5,985 nt of DNA from an archaeon (GTDB lineage Archaea; Asgardarchaeota; Hermodarchaeia; Hermodarchaeales; Hermodarchaeaceae). This document shows, one piece after another, positions 1 through 5,762 of the stretch. Positions within the stretch are counted from its first letter, which is position 1; every line of letters starts with the position of its first letter. The notes under the pieces are model-generated. The model was given only the letters and a program-made list of their open reading frames with translations. It had not been told where the DNA came from and did no database searches. Both the position numbers and the translations under genes were made by a program. The DNA lies in NCBI GenBank assembly GCA_016550485.1, contig JABXGV010000143.1, positions 1-5,985 on the forward strand, written 5' to 3'.

Positions 1-1247
1 AGGGTCATGAAGCCGTCAGGTCCTGCTGCTACGTAGGCGACATCGCCGCGGACCTTCACGTCCCAGGCATCATAGGTTGAGTAGCTGCCGACATGGGACA
101 GGTCGGTGAAGTGTCCAATCTGGTAGGTGCGGATGCCATCATCGCAGCCCACCACGAGGACGCCCCCAGACACCGCCACATCATAGGCGGTGTAGCCAGT
201 GAAGCTGGTGATATTCGTTGGGTTCGTGGGATCGGAAACGTCGATGACCCGGACGCCACCTGTGCGGTCTGCCACGAAGAGGGTCTTTCCATGCAGCGCT
301 ACTTTCGCGGCGTTACCAGGGGTGTTACAGCTGCCAAGGATGGACAGGCTGGTGGTATCGCTGACATCGACAATCTGCACGCCAGTCCAGCCATCTGCCA
401 CATAGGCAAACCCGCCATCCACGACCACATCGGTGGAATTGCCTGGAGTTTGTATATTGGCTTCAAGGACAGGTACGTAGGGATTGGAGATGTTCTCCAA
501 GTAGAGACCGTAGGTACCATCACCAAAGTAGAGTATGTCACCCACAACATCGCCGCCAAGGGCATAGGAATACGAATGTCCGCCAACCTTGTGGATATTG
601 GTGGGGTCCTCCACGTCGAGGATGGTGATGTCATCTCCAGTTGTCTGGTATATGAAAACGTAGAGGAAGTGTCCCTGCACCTCGATGTCGGTGATGCCGC
701 CATCTGACTCCAGAGTCATCGAGTCCAAGGGTGAGGGGATGTTGAAGGAGTTGCTGACATTGTACACGGCTAGCCAGGTGTCATCAAACGTACCGACATA
801 GCAGATATCGCCAGCTACAGCTCCAGCCATGAGGTAGTCGTTGACGTTTCGCGTATCCCGTGAAATGATATTCGCGGGGTTAGTGATGTCAAAGATTTGT
901 AGACTATTGGTACTAGCTGCATCATAGCTAGTGGCATAGACCGCTCGGCCTTGGATGCTCACTGACCGTACGGGAAATCGTGTGCTATTGAAGTCCAAGA
1001 ACTTGATTTGCGCGGTGCTGGGGCTTGTGACCGTTCCGGTCCCCCAACCTGCCGCGGTTGTCTGGGCACTATCTTCGTTGCCTGTTGTGCTGAAGTCCTC
1101 AGTGAAAGCTGTTGTCGTCCGTGATATCCCACTTCGGGTCGCCGCAAGCGGCGCTGGACTGAGAAGGGATGCAGAGACTAGACTCGATAGAGGAAACAGT
1201 GTCACCAGAAATACTACGAGAAAGATTTTTCGTTTACGATTAGACAT
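1..1247 (-). CDS. Secreted LVIVD-repeat beta-propeller protein, N-terminal part (runs off left edge)
   Basis: The frame is open for 415 codons from the ATG at 1247 to the window edge, with no stop, so the C-terminus is missing. Residues 1-27 look like a signal peptide: basic RKRK, a hydrophobic core from IFLVVF to about SSLV, then SASLL as a likely cleavage zone. Residues 46-75 hold a short FTEDFSTT...GWGTGT stretch that I associate with extracellular repeat proteins. From about residue 95 there are LVIVD-type repeats every 40-48 residues. Their signature strands start near 116 (LQIFDITNP), 159, 207 (ITILDVEDP), 248, 290 (VQIVDVSD), 332 (VRVIDVSDP) and 372. Each is preceded by a 'V.G..AYVADG'-like strand, and another begins at the edge. 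This predicts a propeller of at least seven blades exposed outside the cell. Such proteins usually mediate surface binding; the ligand is unknown. The ribosome binding site GGAGG lies 7 bases before the ATG. The DUF-like N-terminal stretch and the missing C-terminal anchor leave the attachment mode open. Confidence 0.88.
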   Translation of the reverse strand, partial: MSNRKRKIFLVVFLVTLFPLSSLVSASLLSPAPLAATRSGISRTTTAFTEDFSTTGNEDSAQTTAAGWGTGTVTSPSTAQIKFLDFNSTRFPVRSVSIQGRAVYATSYDAASTNSLQIFDITNPANIISRDTRNVNDYLMAGAVAGDICYVGTFDDTWLAVYNVSNSFNIPSPLDSMTLESDGGITDIEVQGHFLYVFIYQTTGDDITILDVEDPTNIHKVGGHSYSYALGGDVVGDILYFGDGTYGLYLENISNPYVPVLEANIQTPGNSTDVVVDGGFAYVADGWTGVQIVDVSDTTSLSILGSCNTPGNAAKVALHGKTLFVADRTGGVRVIDVSDPTNPTNITSFTGYTAYDVAVSGGVLVVGCDDGIRTYQIGHFTDLSHVGSYSTYDAWDVKVRGDVAYVAAGPDGFMT

Positions 1248-1253
1248 AATAGT

Positions 1254-1270
1254 TCCTCCCTCTAGGAGGA
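1254..1270 (-). promoter_or_regulatory. Hairpin masking the ribosome binding site of the LVIVD gene
   Basis: On the coding (minus) strand the leader reads TCCTCC-TAGAG-GGAGGA, a perfect 6-bp stem with a 5-base loop. The 3' arm contains the GGAGG ribosome binding site of the LVIVD gene, 7 bases before its ATG, and the 5' arm is in effect a built-in anti-Shine-Dalgarno. If it folds in the mRNA, translation would be held back until the stem opens. The pairing is read directly from the sequence; the regulatory role is inferred. Confidence 0.5.
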
Positions 1271-1274
1271 TACG

Positions 1275-1290
1275 AGTACTCCATGGTACT
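1275..1290. repeat. Inverted repeat in LVIVD gene leader
   Basis: AGTAC at 1275-1279 and GTACT at 1286-1290 are complementary around the 6-base centre TCCATG. It lies immediately upstream of the ribosome-binding-site hairpin. It could be an RNA stem or a protein binding site. The arms are only 5 bases long, so chance is possible. Confidence 0.3.
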
Positions 1291-1295
1291 TCCCC

Positions 1296-1312
1296 AAAAA
1301 GGTTGCCTTCTC
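1296..1312 (-). terminator. Possible terminator after the oxidoreductase gene
   Basis: About 20 bases past the oxidoreductase stop, the minus strand reads GAGAAGG-CAA-CCTTTTT. This can pair over up to 7 positions (two G-U) with a 3-base loop, and its 3' arm is a run of five T. It could end the upstream transcript or thin it before the LVIVD gene. The loop is tight, the stem is weak and the T-run is short, so read-through is likely. Confidence 0.3.
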
Positions 1313-1332
1313 ACAATCTGATAGAAGGGGTG

Positions 1333-2451
1333 TTAATGGAAGGGAAACTCACCGACATCATAGGTGGCACATTCCTCCGTGTCAGTTTCTTTCATCAAGA
1401 GAGATTGCTTCTTCGCCAGATGATAGGGAAGTCCAATGGCCTCGTCCTTTGTGAAGATACTCTTCATCAGGTACTCGTACTCGCCGTAGGCTTGCGTGTC
1501 TCTCTTCGGGTACAGGGCTTTTACCTGACCCTCGGCGGTAAGAGTGATGGTACTCGTGGGCGTGTCGATTTTTAGCATTCCATCTAATCCATGAATCCGA
1601 AATTCTTTACGGGTGAATCCGGCTCCCTTGCCTACTGTGCACGAACCATCTGCGCCGCCAATCCAGAAGAGCAGCCTGGCTGCGGTCTCGGCGGGGTCTT
1701 GGATTTCAGGAGGAGTTTCAGTGTATCGGGCTTTCAGGGTTCGTAGGAGTTGGAGGTTATCCGGGTTGGTTAGGTCCCAGCCTCGCTCGTAGAGGGCGAA
1801 CAGGAAGGAGAGATAGTGTACCGCCAGGTCCCTGATCATCCCCGAGGTGTACAGCCAGGCTCTGGAGGGGCGGATGAGCCCAGGCTCGATGAGGTCCATG
1901 TCGATTCGCCGCACTAATCCTATGTGCTCAAGGTAGTCTTCATAGTTGGCGAGGAAGTCAACGATGGGCGGCTTCAACAAGTAATGGTCTATCAGCCGCA
2001 TCGACGCCTGCACCGAAGGGGCATGGTGGGCTTCAACGTCCTTGAGGGAGGACAGGTGGTCGACTAGGGGCTTCTCGACGAAGACTCGTTCAGCACGGGC
2101 AAGAAAGAAATCTAAGTAGCGGGCGTGGGTCCTATTCGGCGACGCAATATAGGCAAGGTCAAGGCGTGCATCGTCAAGGCATTGCTGGAGATCCTGAATT
2201 GCATCTTCAGGTTCAGGACAGACAAAGGTGACACTCACTGGGAGGTGCTTTCTCCGGATTTTCTTGTCGAGTGCTTTAATCTTCCTTTTCTTCTCTAGGT
2301 CCACGTCAATAATTACTAAGTCGAGGTGGTCGCCCTGCTTCATGAAGGCAAAGTCCTCTGCCTTTGTCTTTTCCACAAAGGCGAGCAGGGCTGGTGTGAA
2401 TTTCCGTTGGCCAACGTCGCCGTAGCCAACCAGACAAACACGAACCGTCAT
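1333..2451 (-). CDS. Compact G6PDH-like / Gfo-Idh-MocA-fold NAD(P)-dependent oxidoreductase
   Basis: A 372-residue soluble dehydrogenase. The N-terminal Rossmann fold opens with VCLVGYGDVG (residues 5-14) and continues as QRKFTPAL. This closely echoes the G6PDH start 'GASGDL..RKL.PAL', with one fewer glycine-loop residue. SPNRTH (104-109) and EKP (126-128) are shared by both families. IDHYLLK (154-160) matches the G6PDH substrate signature RIDHYLGK, keeping Asp155, His156, Tyr157 and Lys160. GMIRDLAVH (204-212) gives Arg207, Asp208 and His212, with the Asp-to-His spacing of Gfo/Idh/MocA enzymes rather than of G6PDH. Length also fits Gfo/Idh/MocA, since G6PDH is about 480-510. A phosphorylated sugar or polyol substrate is an inference. 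I chose the ATG at 2451 over an in-frame start at 2505 because the Rossmann strand then begins at once and a GGTGA ribosome binding site, overlapping the previous stop codon, sits 8 bases upstream. The gene is almost certainly co-transcribed with the CorA-like gene. Confidence 0.85.
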   Translation of the reverse strand: MTVRVCLVGYGDVGQRKFTPALLAFVEKTKAEDFAFMKQGDHLDLVIIDVDLEKKRKIKALDKKIRRKHLPVSVTFVCPEPEDAIQDLQQCLDDARLDLAYIASPNRTHARYLDFFLARAERVFVEKPLVDHLSSLKDVEAHHAPSVQASMRLIDHYLLKPPIVDFLANYEDYLEHIGLVRRIDMDLIEPGLIRPSRAWLYTSGMIRDLAVHYLSFLFALYERGWDLTNPDNLQLLRTLKARYTETPPEIQDPAETAARLLFWIGGADGSCTVGKGAGFTRKEFRIHGLDGMLKIDTPTSTITLTAEGQVKALYPKRDTQAYGEYEYLMKSIFTKDEAIGLPYHLAKKQSLLMKETDTEECATYDVGEFPFH

Positions 2452-2459
2452 GGCTAGTC

Positions 2460-3773
2460 TCACCGCACGTATCGTGAGTAGTAGTATAGGAGGGCTGCTG
2501 TCCATAGGGCACCGACCACAAGGATGACGAGCAGCTCCACTAAGTTAAGCCCCTGTCCGAGGAAGTCCATGTAGGCAAAGATTATCGTAAAGAAGCTGAT
2601 GGTGTTCAGGATGACAAAGAGGACATTGGATTGCCGCTGGAAGGCGGTGCTCAGATAGATGTTGAGCATTTCCAGCCGCTCCTTGACCGCACCGTAGAGC
2701 TCGGGGATGCCAAGCTGGACCGAGGCGTCCTCCATGGCCATCTTCCAGATGGCGATTCGTTGGATGCTCGTGTTGATGTATTCTTCGAGGTTCTGGTAGA
2801 TGGCACGGCGCAGCTGCACGACCTTACTAAGGGTGACCTTCTTCAGCTGCTTTACAGTGTTCAGGAGAAGGTTGTTGATGCCCTTGATTAGCAGTAATTG
2901 GAGTACAACATTTGTGTAGAGGACCACGTTGAAGATAACCCGCTTGTCAAAGCCATAATCGGGTTTCTCGGTTCGAATCTTGATTCCCAGAAACCGGTTC
3001 CCAAAGACGAAAACGGGGAAATCGTTGCGGACACTGATGTTTGTCATGACATGGTCGAGATACTCAGGTGTTCGGGACCGATGAAAGTCATAGGACTTCC
3101 CGTAGTAGCGTTCGGGCAGAGAAATGATATCAAAGATGTGGTTCCGGTACTCCTTGATGAAGGCCTCTGGCAGGTTACCACTCTTGAAAGGGATATCCTT
3201 GACAAAGAGCATGGTGAGGTGGTCTTCAAGGAGATCCCGGTCTTCCAGCGAAACCTTTTCGCCGAGAATCTTGCGCAGCTCGCCCTTAATCAAGGAAAGG
3301 AGGGTGACCGTTTTGCCAGCTCGCTCCTTGACCGTGACCTTGTCGAGGAAGCAGAGGTCAATCATATCGTGTTTGGAGACTTCCTTGAGCCCCTTGAGCC
3401 ACACCTGGTAGATGGCGATTCCCACATCAAAAATCGTCAGATAGGGCTTCACCTGTACTTTCCGAGTCTTCCCCTCCTTCACTAAAGTTAGCGTGAAGTC
3501 TTGCAGGTCGATGCGGCAGAAGCGCTTGAGCTTCAAATACGTGTCATCAAAGTACTCGATGTCGCTCTCGTAGAAGATTCTCAGGTCCTCCGTTAGGAGT
3601 TCGGGGTCGTCCACCTCAATGGGTACATAATGGTGCTCGATGGCCCCACTTCTCCGCTGGCAGCTCTGCACGATCTTTTCGTATTTCTCGGTTTTCTCTG
3701 CAGACTCGGCGATCTTGATGGGCACCAAGAATACCACATTGAGTTCCGGTGCGGTTAACTCGTCGACAGACAC
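2460..3773 (-). CDS. Membrane protein with CorA-like topology, lacking the GMN motif
   Basis: A 437-residue protein. The N-terminal 280 or so residues are a soluble mixed alpha/beta region rich in charge, starting with a hydrophobic strand LNVVFLVPIKI (11-21). Residues about 285-380 are predicted long helices, followed by two membrane helices near the end (about 384-403 and 411-431) joined by a short LGQGLN loop, with a basic tail SRYVR. This plan (cytosolic domain, long helix, two C-terminal helices, basic end) is that of CorA-type metal channels. However, the usual GMN at the end of the first helix reads YMD (401-403). I do not recognise a named family, and ion transport is only a hypothesis; a membrane-anchored sensor or scaffold is equally possible. 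The start is GTG with only a weak GGGGT upstream. A TATA-like CTTTTATC lies about 50 bases before it (3824-3833), within the 68-base gap after the trans-sulfuration gene. Confidence 0.75.
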   Translation of the reverse strand: MSVDELTAPELNVVFLVPIKIAESAEKTEKYEKIVQSCQRRSGAIEHHYVPIEVDDPELLTEDLRIFYESDIEYFDDTYLKLKRFCRIDLQDFTLTLVKEGKTRKVQVKPYLTIFDVGIAIYQVWLKGLKEVSKHDMIDLCFLDKVTVKERAGKTVTLLSLIKGELRKILGEKVSLEDRDLLEDHLTMLFVKDIPFKSGNLPEAFIKEYRNHIFDIISLPERYYGKSYDFHRSRTPEYLDHVMTNISVRNDFPVFVFGNRFLGIKIRTEKPDYGFDKRVIFNVVLYTNVVLQLLLIKGINNLLLNTVKQLKKVTLSKVVQLRRAIYQNLEEYINTSIQRIAIWKMAMEDASVQLGIPELYGAVKERLEMLNIYLSTAFQRQSNVLFVILNTISFFTIIFAYMDFLGQGLNLVELLVILVVGALWTAALLYYYSRYVR

Positions 3774-3841
3774 GTTTTGCGACCCCAGACATGTTTTCCG
3801 TTTTTGGAGAGGTAGTCTTTCTTGGATAAAAGCCTTCTAGC

Positions 3842-5023
3842 TCAGACGGCCTTGAAGGCTTGGTCCAAATCGGCGATGATGTCCTCCACATATTCGATGC
3901 CAATAGACAGTCGCACCAGCTGGTCGGTGATGCCTGCCTTCTGGCGGTCTTCAGGGCTCATGAAGTAGTGGGAACTCGTGACTGGCTGGGTCACCAGGGT
4001 TTCGGTGCCGCCTAGGCTTGGGGCCAGCAGGCAAAGCTTGAGGCGCTCCACAAAGCGAGTCGTAGTCGCAAAGTCGCCGTCGATTTCGAAGCTCACCACT
4101 CCGCCAAACCCCCACATCTGGTCCTTGGCTAGCCCATGTTGGGGGTGGCTCTTGAGTCCAGGGTAGTAGACCCGCTTCACCTTGGGATGCGTCTCCAGCC
4201 ACTGGGCAACCTGCAGGGCGTTGGCGTTGTGCCGTTGCATCCGCACATCAAGGGTTTTCAGTCCCCGGAGGAGGAGCCACGCCGCCACCGGATCCAGCGT
4301 GCCCCCCAGCATCTTCCGAGTGGTCTTGAGCGTCTGAATGAAGTCTCTGGTGCCACAGACTACGCCTGCAGTCACGTCATTGTGACCGCCAAGGTATTTA
4401 GTGGCACTGTGCACAATCACATCCACGCCATGGAGCGCGGGCCTCGAGTTATGGGGTGATGCGAAGGTGCTGTCAACAATCACAGGAATCCCCTTCTCCT
4501 TGCCGAGCTTACACACTTGCGCTAGATTAACTAGCTTCAACGTCGGGTTGGTCGGCGTTTCCACATAAATCGCCTTGGTCTCCGGGCGCAACGCCTTCGC
4601 AAAGGCGTCGGTGTCCGTTGCTTCTACCCAGGTCACATCGACACCAAACCGCGCTTGGATATCTGCGAACAAGCTTACGGTTCCGCCGTAGATGTCCTGT
4701 GTCGTAACGATGTGATCCCCCGACGACACAACGGTAAACAGGGCAGAGGCAATAGCAGCCATGCCCGACGAGAAGGCTGCCGCTGCTTCGACCCCTTCTA
4801 GCTCCGCCATCTTCTGCTCCACCGCCGTGACAGTGGGGTTGTCAAAGCGGGTGTACAGGAATCCCTCCTTGCGCTGGCTTATGACATCGATAAGCTCACG
4901 AGTGCTACTAAACACAAAGACGGACGTCTCATAGATGGGCGTCGACACAGGTCCGATGGGAGGATCCCGCCGCTCACCCGCATGGACGGCCTTTGTAGCT
5001 AACCACTTATCCTTCACGTTCAT
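3842..5023 (-). CDS. Cys/Met metabolism PLP-dependent enzyme (cystathionine gamma-synthase/lyase family)
   Basis: A full-length 393-residue fold-type I PLP enzyme of trans-sulfuration, cytosolic and expected to be a tetramer. Visible family motifs in order: YTRFDNPT (57-64; its Tyr and Arg bind the cofactor phosphate of the neighbouring subunit), SSGMAA (85-90), IYGGT (111-115) with the Tyr that stacks on PLP, ETPTNP (155-160), Asp184 in VDSTFASP (pairs with the pyridine nitrogen), SATKYLGGH with the Schiff-base Lys209, SLGGTETL (336-343), and RLSIGIE with Arg371 for the substrate carboxylate. The YGGT form lacks the Cys that methionine gamma-lyases carry (YGCT), so cystathionine synthase or lyase activity, or sulfhydrylation of an acylated homoserine, is more likely. 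Sequence alone does not separate these. The AGGAG ribosome binding site lies 5 bases before the ATG. It is the first gene of the leftward set and diverges from the DUF8156-like gene. Confidence 0.95.
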   Translation of the reverse strand: MNVKDKWLATKAVHAGERRDPPIGPVSTPIYETSVFVFSSTRELIDVISQRKEGFLYTRFDNPTVTAVEQKMAELEGVEAAAAFSSGMAAIASALFTVVSSGDHIVTTQDIYGGTVSLFADIQARFGVDVTWVEATDTDAFAKALRPETKAIYVETPTNPTLKLVNLAQVCKLGKEKGIPVIVDSTFASPHNSRPALHGVDVIVHSATKYLGGHNDVTAGVVCGTRDFIQTLKTTRKMLGGTLDPVAAWLLLRGLKTLDVRMQRHNANALQVAQWLETHPKVKRVYYPGLKSHPQHGLAKDQMWGFGGVVSFEIDGDFATTTRFVERLKLCLLAPSLGGTETLVTQPVTSSHYFMSPEDRQKAGITDQLVRLSIGIEYVEDIIADLDQAFKAV

Positions 5024-5137
5024 ATCAGCTCCTCACACAATAAATGTAATCTCGGAGTGTGGTAGAGTGTGTGTTTATTGTTCTGGGTTTTTGGGCTTTT
5101 TAGCTGGTTCGCAGGATGAAAAAGACCGGTGAACATT
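5024..5137. promoter_or_regulatory. Divergent promoter region between trans-sulfuration and DUF8156-like genes
   Basis: These 114 bases separate two genes reading away from each other, so both promoters should lie here. TTTATTG at 5074-5080 is a TATA-like stretch; its complement CAATAAA would serve the leftward gene. Its distance to the two start codons (about 50-60 bases either way) would allow short leaders in both directions. A T-rich block (GGGTTTTTGGGCTTTTT) spans 5086-5101. No strong archaeal TATA box of the TTTATATA kind is seen, so promoter positions are tentative. Confidence 0.4.
5037..5081. repeat. 8-bp inverted repeat in the divergent promoter region
   Basis: ACAATAAA at 5037-5044 is the exact reverse complement of TTTATTGT at 5074-5081, with 29 bases between. 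The arrangement is symmetric between the two divergent genes. It could be a pair of outward TATA-like elements or two half-sites for a regulator controlling both genes. A/T-rich 8-mers can recur by chance. Confidence 0.35.
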
Positions 5138-5503
5138 ATGGGACGAACTGTGCCCACCTACCGGCGCCAACTGGACAAGGAGCAGCAGCGTTGGCTTATC
5201 TTCCGGGCAGCCCTTCGCGCCGAGGAGCAACCAATCTTCGACGCCCTCTTCCAGCACAGCCGGGACTACGCCGACGCCGGTAGCGCCGCAGCCCGCGCCT
5301 GCCCCTCCGAAGCCCTCTTCATGTCCATGCTCGTTGGCCTCTGCAAAGAGGTACTACGGCTCCGCAAAGTTCTCACACCCCAAAAGGATACTGCATCGGA
5401 TCTAAAACGGGAACGCGAAGCTGTCCGTCAGTTATCGGATTCCGCGATAATCGCCCCCCGCAGCCTCCTCACGATGCTGCCCTACCCCCACCTCAAACGG
5501 TAA
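5138..5503 (+). CDS. DUF8156-like small archaeal protein
   Basis: A 121-residue soluble protein of unknown function. It starts MGRTVPTYRR, followed by a helical core RW..FRAALRAEE...FDALF...RDYADA (18-47), then an Ala-rich helix and a Leu/Met-rich helix (60-78, LFMSMLVGLCKEVLRLRK). This matches my memory of the short DUF8156 proteins that are common in archaea. I chose ATG at 5138 over an in-frame GTG at 5129 because the conserved family start is MGRTVPTYR and because GGTGA at 5128-5132 is then a ribosome binding site with 5-base spacing. The C-terminal 40 residues (after PQK) are charged and look less conserved. No signal peptide or membrane helix is seen. It reads away from the trans-sulfuration gene and stands alone. 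Arg/Lys richness at the N-terminus would allow nucleic acid contact, but nothing proves it. Confidence 0.8.
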   Translation: MGRTVPTYRRQLDKEQQRWLIFRAALRAEEQPIFDALFQHSRDYADAGSAAARACPSEALFMSMLVGLCKEVLRLRKVLTPQKDTASDLKREREAVRQLSDSAIIAPRSLLTMLPYPHLKR

Positions 5504-5666
5504 GATTGGGACATCTATTTTGGGGTCTTGCAGAAGTCTATTAAGCGAGAAGCAAACAAGCACAGCCTATGACGGAGCCCGTGAATGTCCTGTTCATCCG
5601 GGAATTCTCCGACCTAGTACTCTGACCCTTATATTCCTTTAAGGGAGGGATTATGGGGTTTTTTCA
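5504..5666. other. Gene-free spacer with inverted repeat and T-run
   Basis: No coding or RNA gene is supported here. CCCTTA (5626-5631) and TAAGGG (5640-5645) form a 6-bp inverted repeat with an 8-base loop. A GGGGTTTTTT run ends at 5664 and is the best candidate for a poly-T terminator of the plus-strand DUF8156-like gene, though it lies about 160 bases past the stop codon. If the right-hand region is an IS end, the element boundary should fall in this spacer. Confidence 0.3.
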
Positions 5667-5762
5667 CATCACCCGAGGGGTGATGGACCGCTACCAGGGA
5701 TTACGGTCTTCCCGCTGGGTGTACCGCATTCACCCAGCCGTGTTGGGCTCCTTGTTCCCTGG
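5667..5762 (-). ncRNA. Candidate structured RNA, possibly a TnpB guide-RNA (omega RNA) scaffold
   Basis: Several complementary segments are packed into 96 bases. CATCACCC/GGGTGATG (5667-5674 with 5678-5685) is a perfect 8-bp hairpin with a 3-base loop. GCTGGGTG/CACCCAGC (5714-5721 with 5731-5738) is a perfect 8-bp hairpin. CCAGGGA/TCCCTGG (5694-5700 with 5756-5762) encloses the latter. GACCG/CGGTC (5686-5690 with 5704-5708) interlocks with that stem, giving a pseudoknot. A further GGGAG/CTCCC pair lies at 5821-5836. The minus-strand reading, with a hairpin at the 3' end, resembles TnpB guide-RNA scaffolds that overlap the 3' end of tnpB. The pairings are seen; the identity is inferred. Confidence 0.28.

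Noticed and set aside
93..707. Plus-strand open frame of 204 codons
   Set aside because: It is the mirror of the repetitive LVIVD coding sequence; the repeats in the minus frame explain its lack of stops.
955..1575. Plus-strand open frame of 206 codons
   Set aside because: It overlaps the signal-peptide end of the LVIVD gene and the C-terminus of the oxidoreductase on the other strand, and shows no recognisable motif.
2452..2505. Longer start for the oxidoreductase (18 extra residues)
   Set aside because: It would overlap the upstream gene and add a tail before the Rossmann strand; the ATG at 2451 has a GGTGA site at 8-base spacing.
2898..3485. Plus-strand open frame of 195 codons
   Set aside because: It lies fully inside the CorA-like gene on the opposite strand and has no family resemblance or ribosome binding site.
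3842..5023. Methionine gamma-lyase assignment
   Set aside because: The characteristic Cys in YGCT is Gly here (YGGT), as in cystathionine synthases and lyases.
5129..5137. GTG start for the DUF8156-like gene
   Set aside because: The family begins MGRTVPTYR, and GGTGA, which overlaps this GTG, serves as the ribosome binding site for ATG 5138.
5504..5640. tRNA-like GTTCATCC element (around 5592-5600)
   Set aside because: No matching acceptor, anticodon or D arms could be assembled around it.
5667..5685. Intrinsic terminator for the DUF8156-like gene
   Set aside because: The 8-bp hairpin is preceded, not followed, by the T-run on the plus strand, and is followed by A on the minus strand.
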